DNA of 64,000 bases from Dasyornis broadbenti (taxonomy: Eukaryota > Chordata > Aves > Passeriformes > Dasyornithidae). Shown here one piece after another: positions 1 to 10,945 of the stretch (position 1 is its first letter; each line of letters opens with the position of its first letter). The notes under the pieces are model-generated. The model was not told the DNA's origin. It saw only the letters and a program-made list of their open reading frames with translations, and searched no databases. Location of the stretch: the NCBI GenBank assembly GCA_013397935.1, contig VZRN01005622.1, positions 3,682,349 through 3,746,348 of the forward strand, in the 5' to 3' direction. The translations under genes were made by a program, and so were the position numbers.

Positions 1-2745
1 TAGACCTAGCTATGTCCCTGGAAAACGTGTTCAACTGCACATCTTCTCTGAGTATCTAATCTGGCAGCCATATATTTAGAGAAATGCAATTTCCAAATGG
101 GGATTTTAGTTAAGCAGAGCCCCTTCCACCCAGCATAGTGCACTGAAATGCTCCATCCTTTTATGTTATTTTTCGTAGCTGGGACTCTAGTCAAAGATTC
201 AGCCCGTGCTGAATTCCCTTATTTCTTTTAGAGGGTTCAAACCCACTTCAGCCTTCAGCATAATATTAAGAGGTTTAAGAGTGAGGTGAAGTTTTCCCTT
301 GTGTTCAGATGGACATTTGAACATGGCCATTGCCTCGTGTTCTGTCAGGAGGTACCGCTGGGCAAAGGTTTCCTGTTTCATTGCACCTTCTCTTTGGGTG
401 TTTACGTTCGTGGATGAGCGGATTGTTTTGCAGCCATATCCATTCTCTAATTAAACTTTAATCCATAAAGGACATTTGAAAACTACCACAGGTTTTGATT
501 CTTTTTGTGGATTCTCTCTCCCTTTTGCAGCTCTTCCAAAGAAGCAAATGTGCATTTTTGCATTTTTGCAGCATATAAGGACAGCACTAAATGTGCCCAT
601 TGCAAAACCATGTTGAGAATTTTGCCCATTTCTGCTGGAAGCCCAAATGTGGTTTCTCTGAGATATATCGGGGGGGGGGGAGTGTTTCTAAGGTTTTGTA
701 CTAGGTGTTATTGCATTTTATAACAATAATGTATGCCAAGGTAATCCTAAAAAAATGAAGTAGAAAACTGGGAATACAGTAATAATTTTGATAAAGATAT
801 GAGAATAATATTTTAAGGATGTTTGTACAGAATTAACTGGCATTTAGGAAACTATGTAGAAAGAGACAGTCTTATTAAATATTTAAAAGTTATTTGAAGA
901 AACATCAAGTATAAAGCAATTATAAACAAAGGTGATTTAATTTCTGGAAATTACTGCTCCGCCACTTAGGGAAAAGAGCGAAAATGCTGCTAGACGGATT
1001 GCTTAACAAGTGTAGTAGCTTCAGTAGCTACTGAAGTTATTTAGTTCAGTGCGCTGCGCTGCTCAGGAATCCAGTACTATCCATAGTTAGAGCCACGCTT
1101 TTATGGAAGTGATAGCCATGGGATGAGCACCATAAATGTTTACAGCCATAAATAGTTATTAGTGGTGCCATATGCTTGGGTTTCCCCACACACATGTTCT
1201 TCTTTTACCTTCCCAGAGAGTTTTTCTCTAAGCAGGAGAAGCCTACCTTGGCCACCTGCTTGGCAGTCTGGATGGAAAAGTGGTGCTGAAGGAGCTACTG
1301 GGCATCCCAGGATCAGAAATAAAAAAGTGAGTCTAAAATCAGGATTCCCATGCATCCACATCCACAAAGGGCCTGCACAGCATCTTTGAGGTACCTCTGG
1401 CATGTCCTAGAAGCATTTAACCTACTGTACGTGTCCAGGGACTTCATCTGTTCCTGCAGAGTCATAGATGGTTTTGTCCAGAAAACTCTTGGTAGAAATA
1501 CCAGTATCCTATTAGGTCCTAACATCTGTTCTCCCTATCAGGTTATAACTTAGAAAAGTTCTTTGGTAGTCCAAATCTCAGCTCATATATCTTTAATTAA
1601 ATGAGATTTCTTATTTTATTCAAACAATCTGGTTAAAGGGTAACTCCTTGCTCTCTATCCAAAAAATGGGGCTTTTGTCCTGAAATTATATCTATAAAAT
1701 GCAATGTCATGGCTAGCACAGATATTCTTTACATAGAAAAAACACAGATACAAAGTGTTATAAGTTTCTGCTAGCGTGAAAGCTTGTGACGTGGTACGGT
1801 ATCATATGAAAAAGGTACATTAGGTTTTTGGGGTTTTTTTTTCCTTTTTTTAAACCCCTTCAGGGATTATATGATAATGGAAATTGTATCAATGAGTGTT
1901 AACAGTTTTTTATTCACGAAGGCTTGAATATGTCTTCTCTGAATCTTTTATCAAGATTTGACAGGCTGAGATAGGAATAATAAATTCTGTCCTGTCATCA
2001 CTATTTCAAACCTTAAAGACCATCTTGCAAACCTAACTCAGGTAGGTAATTTTAGTACAATTATCAAGAAAATAATGTTTGGCTAGTACAACATTTTAAA
2101 ATATTTAAGAATACACAAAAATCAAATGGATTTTAAAAAAAAATAGTCTTGCTATGTATCAAATGGTACAAGATATTGGCTCCCTGTTTCGAGTCATAAT
2201 ATCTAGAGAGGGATTGTGTGTGCATCATAGTAAGCAAAATATATACTTGCTAAAATAAATTATTTAGAAAATATCTTTTAAAATATGGTTAAAATGAACA
2301 TATTTGAAAATTATTATGTGTCACATTACGATGATTTATGAGAGTGAAGGATATTGAATGTTCTCATTAAGAACCACACTAGACATATAATGAACAAAAC
2401 CACCCATAATTAGTTTCATTATCTGTATGCATTTTTTGTACATTTCTACTGTGTGCCTTTGAATAATTTAAAAATGTGTCTGATTTCATAGAAAACTTGT
2501 GGTTTTGCCTCAAAATCATTTTTCCCAAATTGTAAAGAATAGATAGGAAAATACTTTGTAAGGTGTTTTGTTTCTAGTATTAGTGAGAATATTAATGAGG
2601 AAATGTTTATCTGTCTTATTTTTTTTCCTATCTCGTGTTTATATTTCATGTTAATAGCACAGTCTTTGTGGTGTAATCTGGTTGTTGCAGCACAAACAAG
2701 AGACACTCTTTACTGAATTTTAACCCTATTTTGTCCAGTCCTAAC
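1..2745. other. Noncoding AT-rich stretch, no gene seen
   Basis: Only short frames of fewer than 90 codons occur, with no recognisable domain, exon or RNA gene. Visible items are a run of 11 G at 670-680, a perfect 18-bp palindrome at 1019-1036 and scattered short A or T tracts. It is best read as intergenic or intronic DNA. Confidence 0.7.
1019..1036. repeat. Perfect 18-bp palindrome
   Basis: CTTCAGTAGCTACTGAAG equals its own reverse complement, and the symmetry stops at the next base on each side (G at 1018, T at 1037). It has no spacer, so it could form a cruciform or be a dimeric binding site. No function is known and chance is possible in 64 kb. Confidence 0.8.
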
Positions 2746-2885
2746 TGCATGTCCTTAAGCAAGGCACTTATCTCAGTTTTACAGACAAGAAAGGTTTTTC
2801 CCTATCTACCCAACAGGGATGTTAAGAGGATTAATTTGTTAAAAGCATGAAGATTTAAGCAAAAGTGAAGCATTGGTATTAATGT
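2746..2885 (+). mobile_element. MIR SINE remnant (ancient, diverged)
   Basis: The segment follows the order of the MIR core and 3' end. A CCTT..GCAAG.CACTTA.CTC block at about 2753-2774 matches the MIR core box. GAGGATTAAT at about 2826-2835, a GTTAA..GCATG stretch and a final ATTGGTATTAAT near 2882 follow. MIR is a tRNA-derived, L2-mobilised SINE that was active in early amniotes, and only fossils survive in birds. The tRNA-like head is missing or unrecognisable. Divergence is high, so the call rests on collinear motifs recalled from the MIR consensus rather than on a search. Confidence 0.6.
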
Positions 2886-5371
2886 GTTCGACTCCGGTTC
2901 GAGTACAGGATCCTAAAGAAAACAAAGTTTTGAAAACTAAGACATTTTCAAAGTAGCATTGCAGATGAAATCACAGAAATTTCTTGTGGTTGCATTTAAG
3001 AGGTTTAAGACTTTATCACTAGGATTTTGTTGCCACCCTTGGACTTTGTTGCTTTAACTGATGACTCTTAGTCCACTTCACTCCATCAAAGAATCAGTGG
3101 TTTTAAGCTTCTCTGGAAAGCCTTTTAAGCTATTTTACTATGAGCCCACCCCAAATGATGACTGTTTATGTAGTTACTCATCCATTCATTAGATTATTTG
3201 ATTTCAGCCAAAGAGTTAGTGCCTTGCAAGAGTCAGAGAACAACTTCTTGAGGTGTTTAAATTATCCTGTAGTGGTTAGTCTGACTGCTTTCTGTAGTAA
3301 TTTCTTTAGTTTAAAGGAGCCCACCCAAGGTTTGACAGGGGAAGGTGGCCTATCTCTCCACAGTGATTTGAGGGTGTGGGCTCTGTCCATCTGAAGGGAA
3401 TTACCCCTGTCTCAAAGAACACCTTTTTCTTTCTTCTCCCACTTTACTATGGGTGACCAGCAGAAAAAGTTTTTAATTAAAAACCTCTCTCATTTAGTAT
3501 GAGGCTTTAATTACGGCAAGCCTTAATCCTTTTGCTTATATGAACTCTGGTCTGTGGTTTGCATTTTTCTTTACCACCATTCCCAAATGTGCCACATGAA
3601 CAGCTTTCTCAGGTTTTCCTTGTGATTCTACTCTGCCTTCCAGTACACAGTTTTTATACCCTTTGCAGTTCCGCTCAGCCAGGCTGGAGTCAGGCACGCG
3701 CACACTTGGTTTGACCCAGTCTCAGGCTGGACCGGCACTGCTCTGTTGACTGCAGATGTCAACTGGGGTGACCCAAAAGAAGCCACAGGGCTGTGAAGGG
3801 GTTAGGCTGGGAACAGCAGTGCAAAAGGATGTAAACAAAGTGTGAGTGTGGGAGCTTCCTCTGTGAGAAAGTATCCTCTGCCGAGATAAATGCATTTTTC
3901 TAGAAAACAAACACGAGGGGTTTATTGCATTAGCAGTGGTATTGACAGACTTGAAAACCAGATCAAGCTGCTTGATTAATTTTTGGCAAGGGAAAAGAGA
4001 AGCCACAAAGACCCCAAAATAACGTATACTTCATTCTTTTGGTGTTGCCCTTAATATGCCTGTGAAGTAGTTGTGTGCTTGAGTTGCAGTGATTAATTAC
4101 CCCTGGTCTATCAAAACCCAAAGAAAAGAACAAATCTTCATTCTTGGTTAGGGTTGATTAGACTCAAGTGACCTTGCATTGAGCTGTGATTTTGTTGCTA
4201 CAAGAAACTCAGGATATTGAAGAACTTAGTAGTCCTGTGGGAGAGTGGAAGAAAAGAGAAATAATTTTTAATGTTTTTATTAGAGCAAAATGTTGCTCAT
4301 GCACAAAACAGTATGGGTGATCTCCAGGTTTTTTTGTTTGTTCGTTTCATGTGTTTAATTACAAACAATAGAGTTTGAAAACATTGAGCTTGAATGGCTT
4401 GCAACTAATGTAAAAAGAATATTAAAACTTTTGCTTCGTTCATTGATATTCACATGCCTTTCAAGTGATGAAAAATATTTTAATGTTTAAAAGCACATGT
4501 ATAACATAGATAATGGTTTAACATACTTTTGAATACCGAATCAATAATTATACTTGGAGTGAATTCGAGGCGTGCCAAGAACAATGTTTATTCAATTTGG
4601 GTGAAGTGAGTTTTGGCAGACTATCAGTTAAATTTCCAGGGGGATTTTACAACAATATTTTTATTTGTGCATTGTTCAGAAAAAACTCCCACATCATATT
4701 ATGCTAAGAAATAATAGACATCCTCTTAATGCCTGAATGCAACAAAGTGTGATTAAATAATCAAAGTTCTGAAAATATAAAATTGCTTGATCCCAAGAAA
4801 AAACTTGAGCTTGTAACTCAGAGATGGTTTTCTTTTACTGTTCCCTTTGAAAAACTGGGAAACCTGTTTTAATTTAAATTCTCTGTTATTTCCTCTATGC
4901 ACTTCCAGAGTGTTTCCTTCTTCCACTGAATCTGGGCAACTTCAGTAGGAGTGCTATCACCCCTGTGGGCCAGGAACTGTTACTCACATTCCGTGTTTAG
5001 GTGTCTGCCCAGTCTGTACCAAGGAGACGGACGGAGTCCTGCTGGCCACAGGTGCTGCAAAGGGAGCTGAGGGAGCAACGACATCCAACCCCTTTCAGCA
5101 AAGAGGTGATGGATCCCTCCAAGTAGAGTTCATATTTCTTCCTTTCTAGGGATTTTTTAGTGGGCCTTGCTGTCTGTGACTGTTTCTTGTTTCACTCTTG
5201 CGTTCTCTTTATGGCAGGAAAGACTCAGGACCTGCACTTTTTCCCTGATAGGGATGTAGTAAGTTTTATACTTCCCAAAAAGAATGGCTGTGGATAACCA
5301 TAAGGTGTATTAAAACCTTTATTTCAGTGTTTATATGTGCTGAAATCAGGCTGAGTGTTTCAGAGAAATGT

Positions 5372-5451
5372 GGAGTGCTGAAAACGATTCTCCCTCTCTG
5401 TCCATCGGTGGTGGGGAACCAAACCATCCCGAGTTTGGTTTTCAGCACTCC
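5372..5451. repeat. Inverted repeat, 14-bp perfect arms, 52-nt loop
   Basis: The left arm GGAGTGCTGAAAAC (5372-5385) is the exact reverse complement of the right arm at 5438-5451. The 52-nt spacer pairs only weakly with itself, and symmetry does not extend outside the arms. It could be a short foldback, a remnant of a palindromic DNA transposon, or a hairpin RNA if transcribed. No miRNA seed that I know matches. Confidence 0.6.
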
Positions 5452-5739
5452 CAGCTTGAAAACAAAATGAGACGGGCCTAGAATCTCCCAAGGAGAGGAT
5501 TTAGCTTTCAATTAGATGTGTTGCCTTTCAAATGGCTTCTCCAAATTTGGTCAGTGACAGCAGTTTTAAGTCTTTTGAGAATAGATTGGAGAGACTGTGT
5601 CCTAATGAGAGTTTGCATGCACAGAGGTGCTTTGTGTCCGAGGGACGAGTTGTATTATTTGAAGTTAGGTGAATATGTTTGTCAGTGAACCCTAAAAGTC
5701 CAGATTCTCACATCACAGCTCAGGCTAAATTTTGTTGGT

Positions 5740-6160
5740 CGGAAGTATTTATTCACTCTATTTTAATATTCAGTTTTCATCTATTACTGCTCCAAATTTA
5801 TTATAATTAATGCTGCTTTTTAATTAACCAGCCATGATACTATTTTCTGAAGATAACAATCTGTTAGCAATGCATTATTTAAATGTGAATAACAATAAAA
5901 TAATAGAGTTTTACTGTACCCTTATTATTTATTTGCATATTAATTTTTATTTTTGTTTTCAATAGCTTGTGATTGAAAACTACTCTGGGAAGTGAATGTC
6001 ATTTCAAAATAGTTTTCATAATGCACTGAACATTTGCTACTGATAAAATGATTTTGACTATTGAAAGGAAAAAACAAATTAATTTTTTATTATCTAGTAA
6101 CTAGTGAATAATTATTATTTAATAAAATATTTTAAAAATTAAATATTTAAAATGCCTTTA
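5740..6160. promoter_or_regulatory. Possible regulatory block rich in homeodomain/POU sites
   Basis: This AT-rich block carries many TAAT/ATTA cores (TAATTA near 5805 and 5821) and a POU octamer ATTTGCAT at 5931-5938, immediately followed by ATTAAT. Dense homeodomain and octamer sites without simple-repeat structure are common in conserved vertebrate enhancers. The function is inferred from motif content only; AT-rich DNA gives such motifs by chance. Confidence 0.25.
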
Positions 6161-9100
6161 GTACAACTAGTCAAACTTTCACTTAATATTGTTATAATGT
6201 CTCATTATTCCCATGTCTACAACTATGTTTGCATAGGAGAAGTTAATCACTGCTTTCAGGTTCTCTCAAAATATTTATCTGTAAATTACCTCCTTTTTTT
6301 TTTTTTAATTGAGAAAGATTAGTAGATGTCTGAAAAAATACAGACACATCTCAGCAAAATATTTAATTTCTGCATCTGTTTTATAGCATTTCGTCCTTTC
6401 ATATTTCTAAGAATCTTCAAGGCAAAAAAGCAGATATTTCTTTCTGTTATTATTGCATGGTTATTTTTCAAGTGGCTTCTTAGCACAGATGTTTCCATAT
6501 ACATATACATAAGTAAATATACACACACCTTTCATTTGTTAATACTTTTCTCCATGTGCAAACAGCAGATTGCGTTGCTGATGCATTTTTGATGAAAAGA
6601 CAGTGAGCTCCTCAAAACATGAAGCAGGTTCTCAAGTTAGGCTTTCTATTTGTTCTTTCTGATACATCTCTTCCCAATCAAGTGATGCTTGTTATCAGTG
6701 AAAGTTATGGACTGGATCTGACCCTCTCTGGCATCTTCCACTTTCTGTAGCACAAGCAGAGTGAACAATCCCAGGGTTCCAAAACAGCCAAACTCTTGAG
6801 CAGGCATTTTGGGTAAGTTATTTGAGAAAAACAGAAAGCAGTAAATGTAAATAAGAATCATGTTAGATATATGGCTCAGAGCTGTGGAAAAATGCTTTCC
6901 CTTCCCTGTCAGCTCACCCTGCTCTCCCCGTGGTGTCTGTGAATTACCTCTCTTTGTCCAGTCCCTCACCTCATGAGGTTTCTCATTGATGTCACGCCTG
7001 CCAAAAAAAGGGACTCAGGTGAGGTGTTTGTATTTCTGTGAGGACCAGTGTGAGATTCAACTGGGAATCTGAAAAATCGTGCCTCTCTTCTCCCAGTATT
7101 TTAAGGAAATGGTGGTATGGAGATGACAATTACAAGCTTGCACCATGCACGTAAATGCATATTTTTTCCATATGTCGAGGTGAGTTATACCTCATCTGTT
7201 ACACTGGGAGTCACTGGAGAAGAGGCTGAGTTTTGCAGCATAAATCTGTACCAGGTAGCTCATATCCAGCTTGCTTGGACTGCAGCAAAATAAATGCACA
7301 ACTGTCTGCACCAGCCCATGGAGACAAAATTGAAAGTTACAGGAGCTCTACATTGGAACTTGCTTGCCAGATTATTTTTTAAGCAAGTGCGTGTACCATT
7401 ATAAACTCGATCTTACTGGATATAAATTTTAGGTTGATTCATGTTTTTTCGTATGTTGTATGGATATTTCTCTTTCTGTACATAAAGTAGGGGAGTTTAA
7501 GGACTGAGATGTTATGTCTTCATGAGAAATCAATAATGAAGTTGAAATGTTTTATACACCTTACAAGTCTATTTTAAAAAATAAATTAAAATTAGATGGA
7601 GCCATTTCTTGCCTTCCCTGGTGTTTGTAAACTAGACAGGACTGTATTAGACTGATAAAGTTTTGCAGAGCACATTATAATAGTGATACTTTCTATTTCC
7701 CTTGCATCCATATCTAAGAAGGAAATAAATCAATAAACTATTTTTAAGTAGATTTTCATGTTTTCTCCAGTGTATAAACCCTATGATGAAAATTATTTTC
7801 TCAATCACTGCTACAACATCTTCATGTATTTCACTAGCAATTGCTTTTCACCTTTGATAAAACTGCAGAAAATATCTCAACTACAAAATAACTTCTCCCA
7901 GTATAAGGTAGAACATTTTTAAACTGTAAATTCAGTAGTAATTTCATGGTAGATGTGAAATTTTTCTTTACTCTGTTCCTTGTCACTCCCTCCACTCAAG
8001 ACTTTCAGTTTTTAACTCTTTAACTGTCACATTTTTCTGTTTTTTAGGCTTTTTAAATGGAATAGCAGAGCTATGAGCATTAACAATAATCAGAGTTTGA
8101 AGGTGAATTCATAGCAACCAGAATTTGCAGATACGTTCATAAATGCCTTCTGAAGCAAGGAAATATGAGAGAAGTAATTTCCTAGTGGACACACCTAGTA
8201 TACTTGAAAGGATTTAATCACTTTAAATCAAACACGTACATAGTAAAGAAATGGCACAATTTTCTACTGGTGTGTAGTGCCATGTAGAATTTCACAGTGC
8301 ACACATTTTCCGTAGTGATGTATGCCTGTGCTGTCTTATTAGACATTAAAACCTGTAAAGCTGAAATATGACCTAACAGGCCCCAGATTCTACCATGGTA
8401 GGGTTACTAGGCAACTGCTGAGAAATCTGTTACTTTGTAAGTGTTAAAACAACAATTTCTGAAGGTCCTGATTAATTTTAGATATTTCCAGATTGGATTT
8501 AGATTTTCAGATCTGTTTTGCTCATAATTTATTGTGCATTTGTTGCGTCTAATTTTGCAAAACTGTGCATTTCCACCCATGAGTTAGACCGTTCAAGAAC
8601 CTGTTCAAAAGTATTGGATGATACCTTTTTTTGAAAGGGAAAGATATTGGTAAACTTGATTCATGTCTTTTTACACACCCTCAGGTACCTCCTCTGCAAA
8701 TCAGCTTAGTCGTCTGATTTCCCCTAGTTTCTTAGAATTTTGATTTAGTTCCTAAATCTTACACAGTGAGAGTCTTCGTGTCATTTTTGGATAATAACAG
8801 TGTTCCTTTCTTGAAGGCAGTTTTTTCACTTTGCCTCTTGAACCATTTCAAAGTACTCAATACTTTGTTTTGAGAAAAATAAAAATATTCTCTCCTGAGC
8901 CTCAAGATGAGTAAATTGACCATTACTTGTAGTTGCCCAAGTTTAACTTCCAGTAGTTGAACATGTCGACCATGTTATTTTTCATATTCAAAAATAACTA
9001 TTTGAACTATTTATCCATATCAGTCATTGACCAAGCTGAGATCAAGCTCTGTGCTCTTTTTGTAGCATCAGTGACAAGGCTGTAACTCTTAAAGATAAAT

Positions 9101-10813
9101 ATTATTGGTGCTGGGATTCTGGCCTCTCATTCTGATATTGCAATCTGTATTTATCTCATCCCAGTCAAAGCTGCTGAGTACTGGTAGACAAATCTCTGTT
9201 CCAGATACCCATTTTTTTGCCCAGTAGCCTCATACATGCACATTCTGCTCTGGAGAGAGGCAAGAAAGGAGGACTGAGAGAGTTGTTCTGTTTTCCAGCA
9301 GACAGCAGAAACAGGCAAATTGGGCCAAAATTATAATTTTAGCAGCTCTTCCCTGTCAAGGATGTGTGTTACTCCCTTTACTGCTTAAAGGCTGTTCCCA
9401 CTCTCAGCTAGGTTCTTGTTCTTAATTCCCTGATACCTGAAGCATGAGAGATAGAAGGGCTTAACAGTAAGCCAAGAAAAAGAAAAGGTGAGAAACTTGT
9501 TCTGTTTTTTAGAAAATAGAGACTATCCAGGCTCCAACATATGTGAATTTTAATTTAATATTACTGATTGATATTAAATAAAAAGGTATCATGAGGCATA
9601 CCCAGTTAATTCCTCTGATTTCCTGGATGAGGGGATGTAATAAATTTTCTACAATCTGGTTCAGCAGACTGGCGAACATCAGTGCAAAAGTTGTGCTCAG
9701 ATCAGTAGTTCAGGATCAATGTGCTAAAACAATAGCAAAGATTAGAGTTTGGTGAGTTTATTGGCTAGGAAATACATTACCTGAGGATCAGAAAGGCACA
9801 GGAGTGTACTGGTTCAGTATTTTTATCTCACAGGAACTGGAGTCCAGCTTTCTCTGAAGTGGCTACATGGATTATTTTATTGTCTTGCTATAGGACCAAT
9901 GACGAGGATCCTGAAAGATCATTAGTAGTGAAATCTGTTTTCTCAGCATTATAGGAAGTTATAGAGATTTCAGATGGTTGGTTCAGTGCCAGGACATGCC
10001 TCTCAGCTTTCTTGTTGACACTGGGACTTACTAGAGAGGCAAATATTTATTCTTTCAAGAATCCATTCCTTTATCTTGCATCCAAATATCACTATAAGAA
10101 GCCTCACAAAGAAAAACCTGTCATTTACGCTAGCTGATGGGAAGTTTGGTTTCCCTTTTGTGTTCTTCCTCCATAACACTTCCTCCCCTCATAAGCTTAA
10201 TTCAGTACAAAAAAACCCCAGCAAAACAAACCACAAAAAACCAAAACCAAACACCTTTCTGAAAACGAAGTTGTAACCCACAGGCAGCAGAGCTGTTCTA
10301 CAAAGTCCTAACTGCCCCCTCAGCTCCCACTGGCATCGTGTCTGCACATTCTGTACTTGTCTGTAAATATCGTGGCTCAGAGAGGAAACCAAAGAAACTT
10401 AATTTTCTTTTATCCCCTCTGTCAAGCCCTGTTGGTAAGAGCTGAGGGGGAAGTTAGGACTTGGATACCAGTGGATTCCAGTATCAGGTGCAGCAATTGT
10501 GCTTACATTGACAGGGAAGAGAAAAGTTGTAGGTAACCAGACGAGCTCAAAGGCTCCACACTCTTTGTGAACTTCTCCAGGGCAGGTAACAGGGGAAACA
10601 AAAAGCAGAACTCAGGTAAGCACGAGGAAGCAGAACTGTTCTCAAGCATTATCCCACCTTCATACCTGTAAAAAATTTTTGCCTGGTTTCACTTTTGAAA
10701 CTGAAGTTTCCCCTGCTGTTGTTTCAATGCTTTTAAAACGCATTCAGACACACATGACATGATTCAACTTGTAAAGTAATTATAACTTGCTCTGCTTCTC
10801 TTGCACTGATGAA

Positions 10814-10945
10814 AAGAGAATCACAGAATTGCCTGAGCTGGAAGGGTCCCCGAAGGATTGAGTCCAACCCTTAAGTGACTGGTCCATACAGGGATCAAAC
10901 CCACAACCCTGGCATTATTAGCTCCATACTCTGAGCTCATCTCAG
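10814..10945 (-). mobile_element. TguSINE1-like SINE (tRNA-Ile head, CR1 tail)
   Basis: Read on the minus strand, about 10879-10945 is a diverged tRNA-Ile(AAU). The anticodon-loop sequence CTAATAA is intact, with the variable region and T-arm in the expected order and a B-box-like GGTTTGATCCC at about 10891-10901. The head is followed by ACTTAAGGGTTGGACTCAA and then a CR1-type 3' end with an AATTCTGTGATTCTC tail near 10815-10830. A tRNA-Ile head plus CR1 tail is the composition of TguSINE1, a passerine SINE moved by CR1 reverse transcriptase. About 8 nt are missing in the D-arm, between the two CT steps of CTCTGAGCT at about 10930-10938, so the A box is damaged and this copy is probably inactive. 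Confidence 0.82.

Larger units (their letters stand above)
2886..10813. other. Noncoding unique sequence, no gene seen
   Basis: About 8 kb of AT-rich DNA with no frame above 107 codons and no recognisable exon or RNA gene. It holds a hairpin-forming inverted repeat at 5372-5451, an ATTA-rich block at about 5740-6160 that resembles conserved regulatory DNA, and an A-rich, C-punctuated tract at 10206-10260. Much of it is probably old unique intron or intergenic sequence. Confidence 0.65.

Noticed and set aside
2885..2915. GGTTCGAGTAC, a tRNA B-box-like word
   Set aside because: No acceptor stem, anticodon arm or D-arm can be folded upstream.
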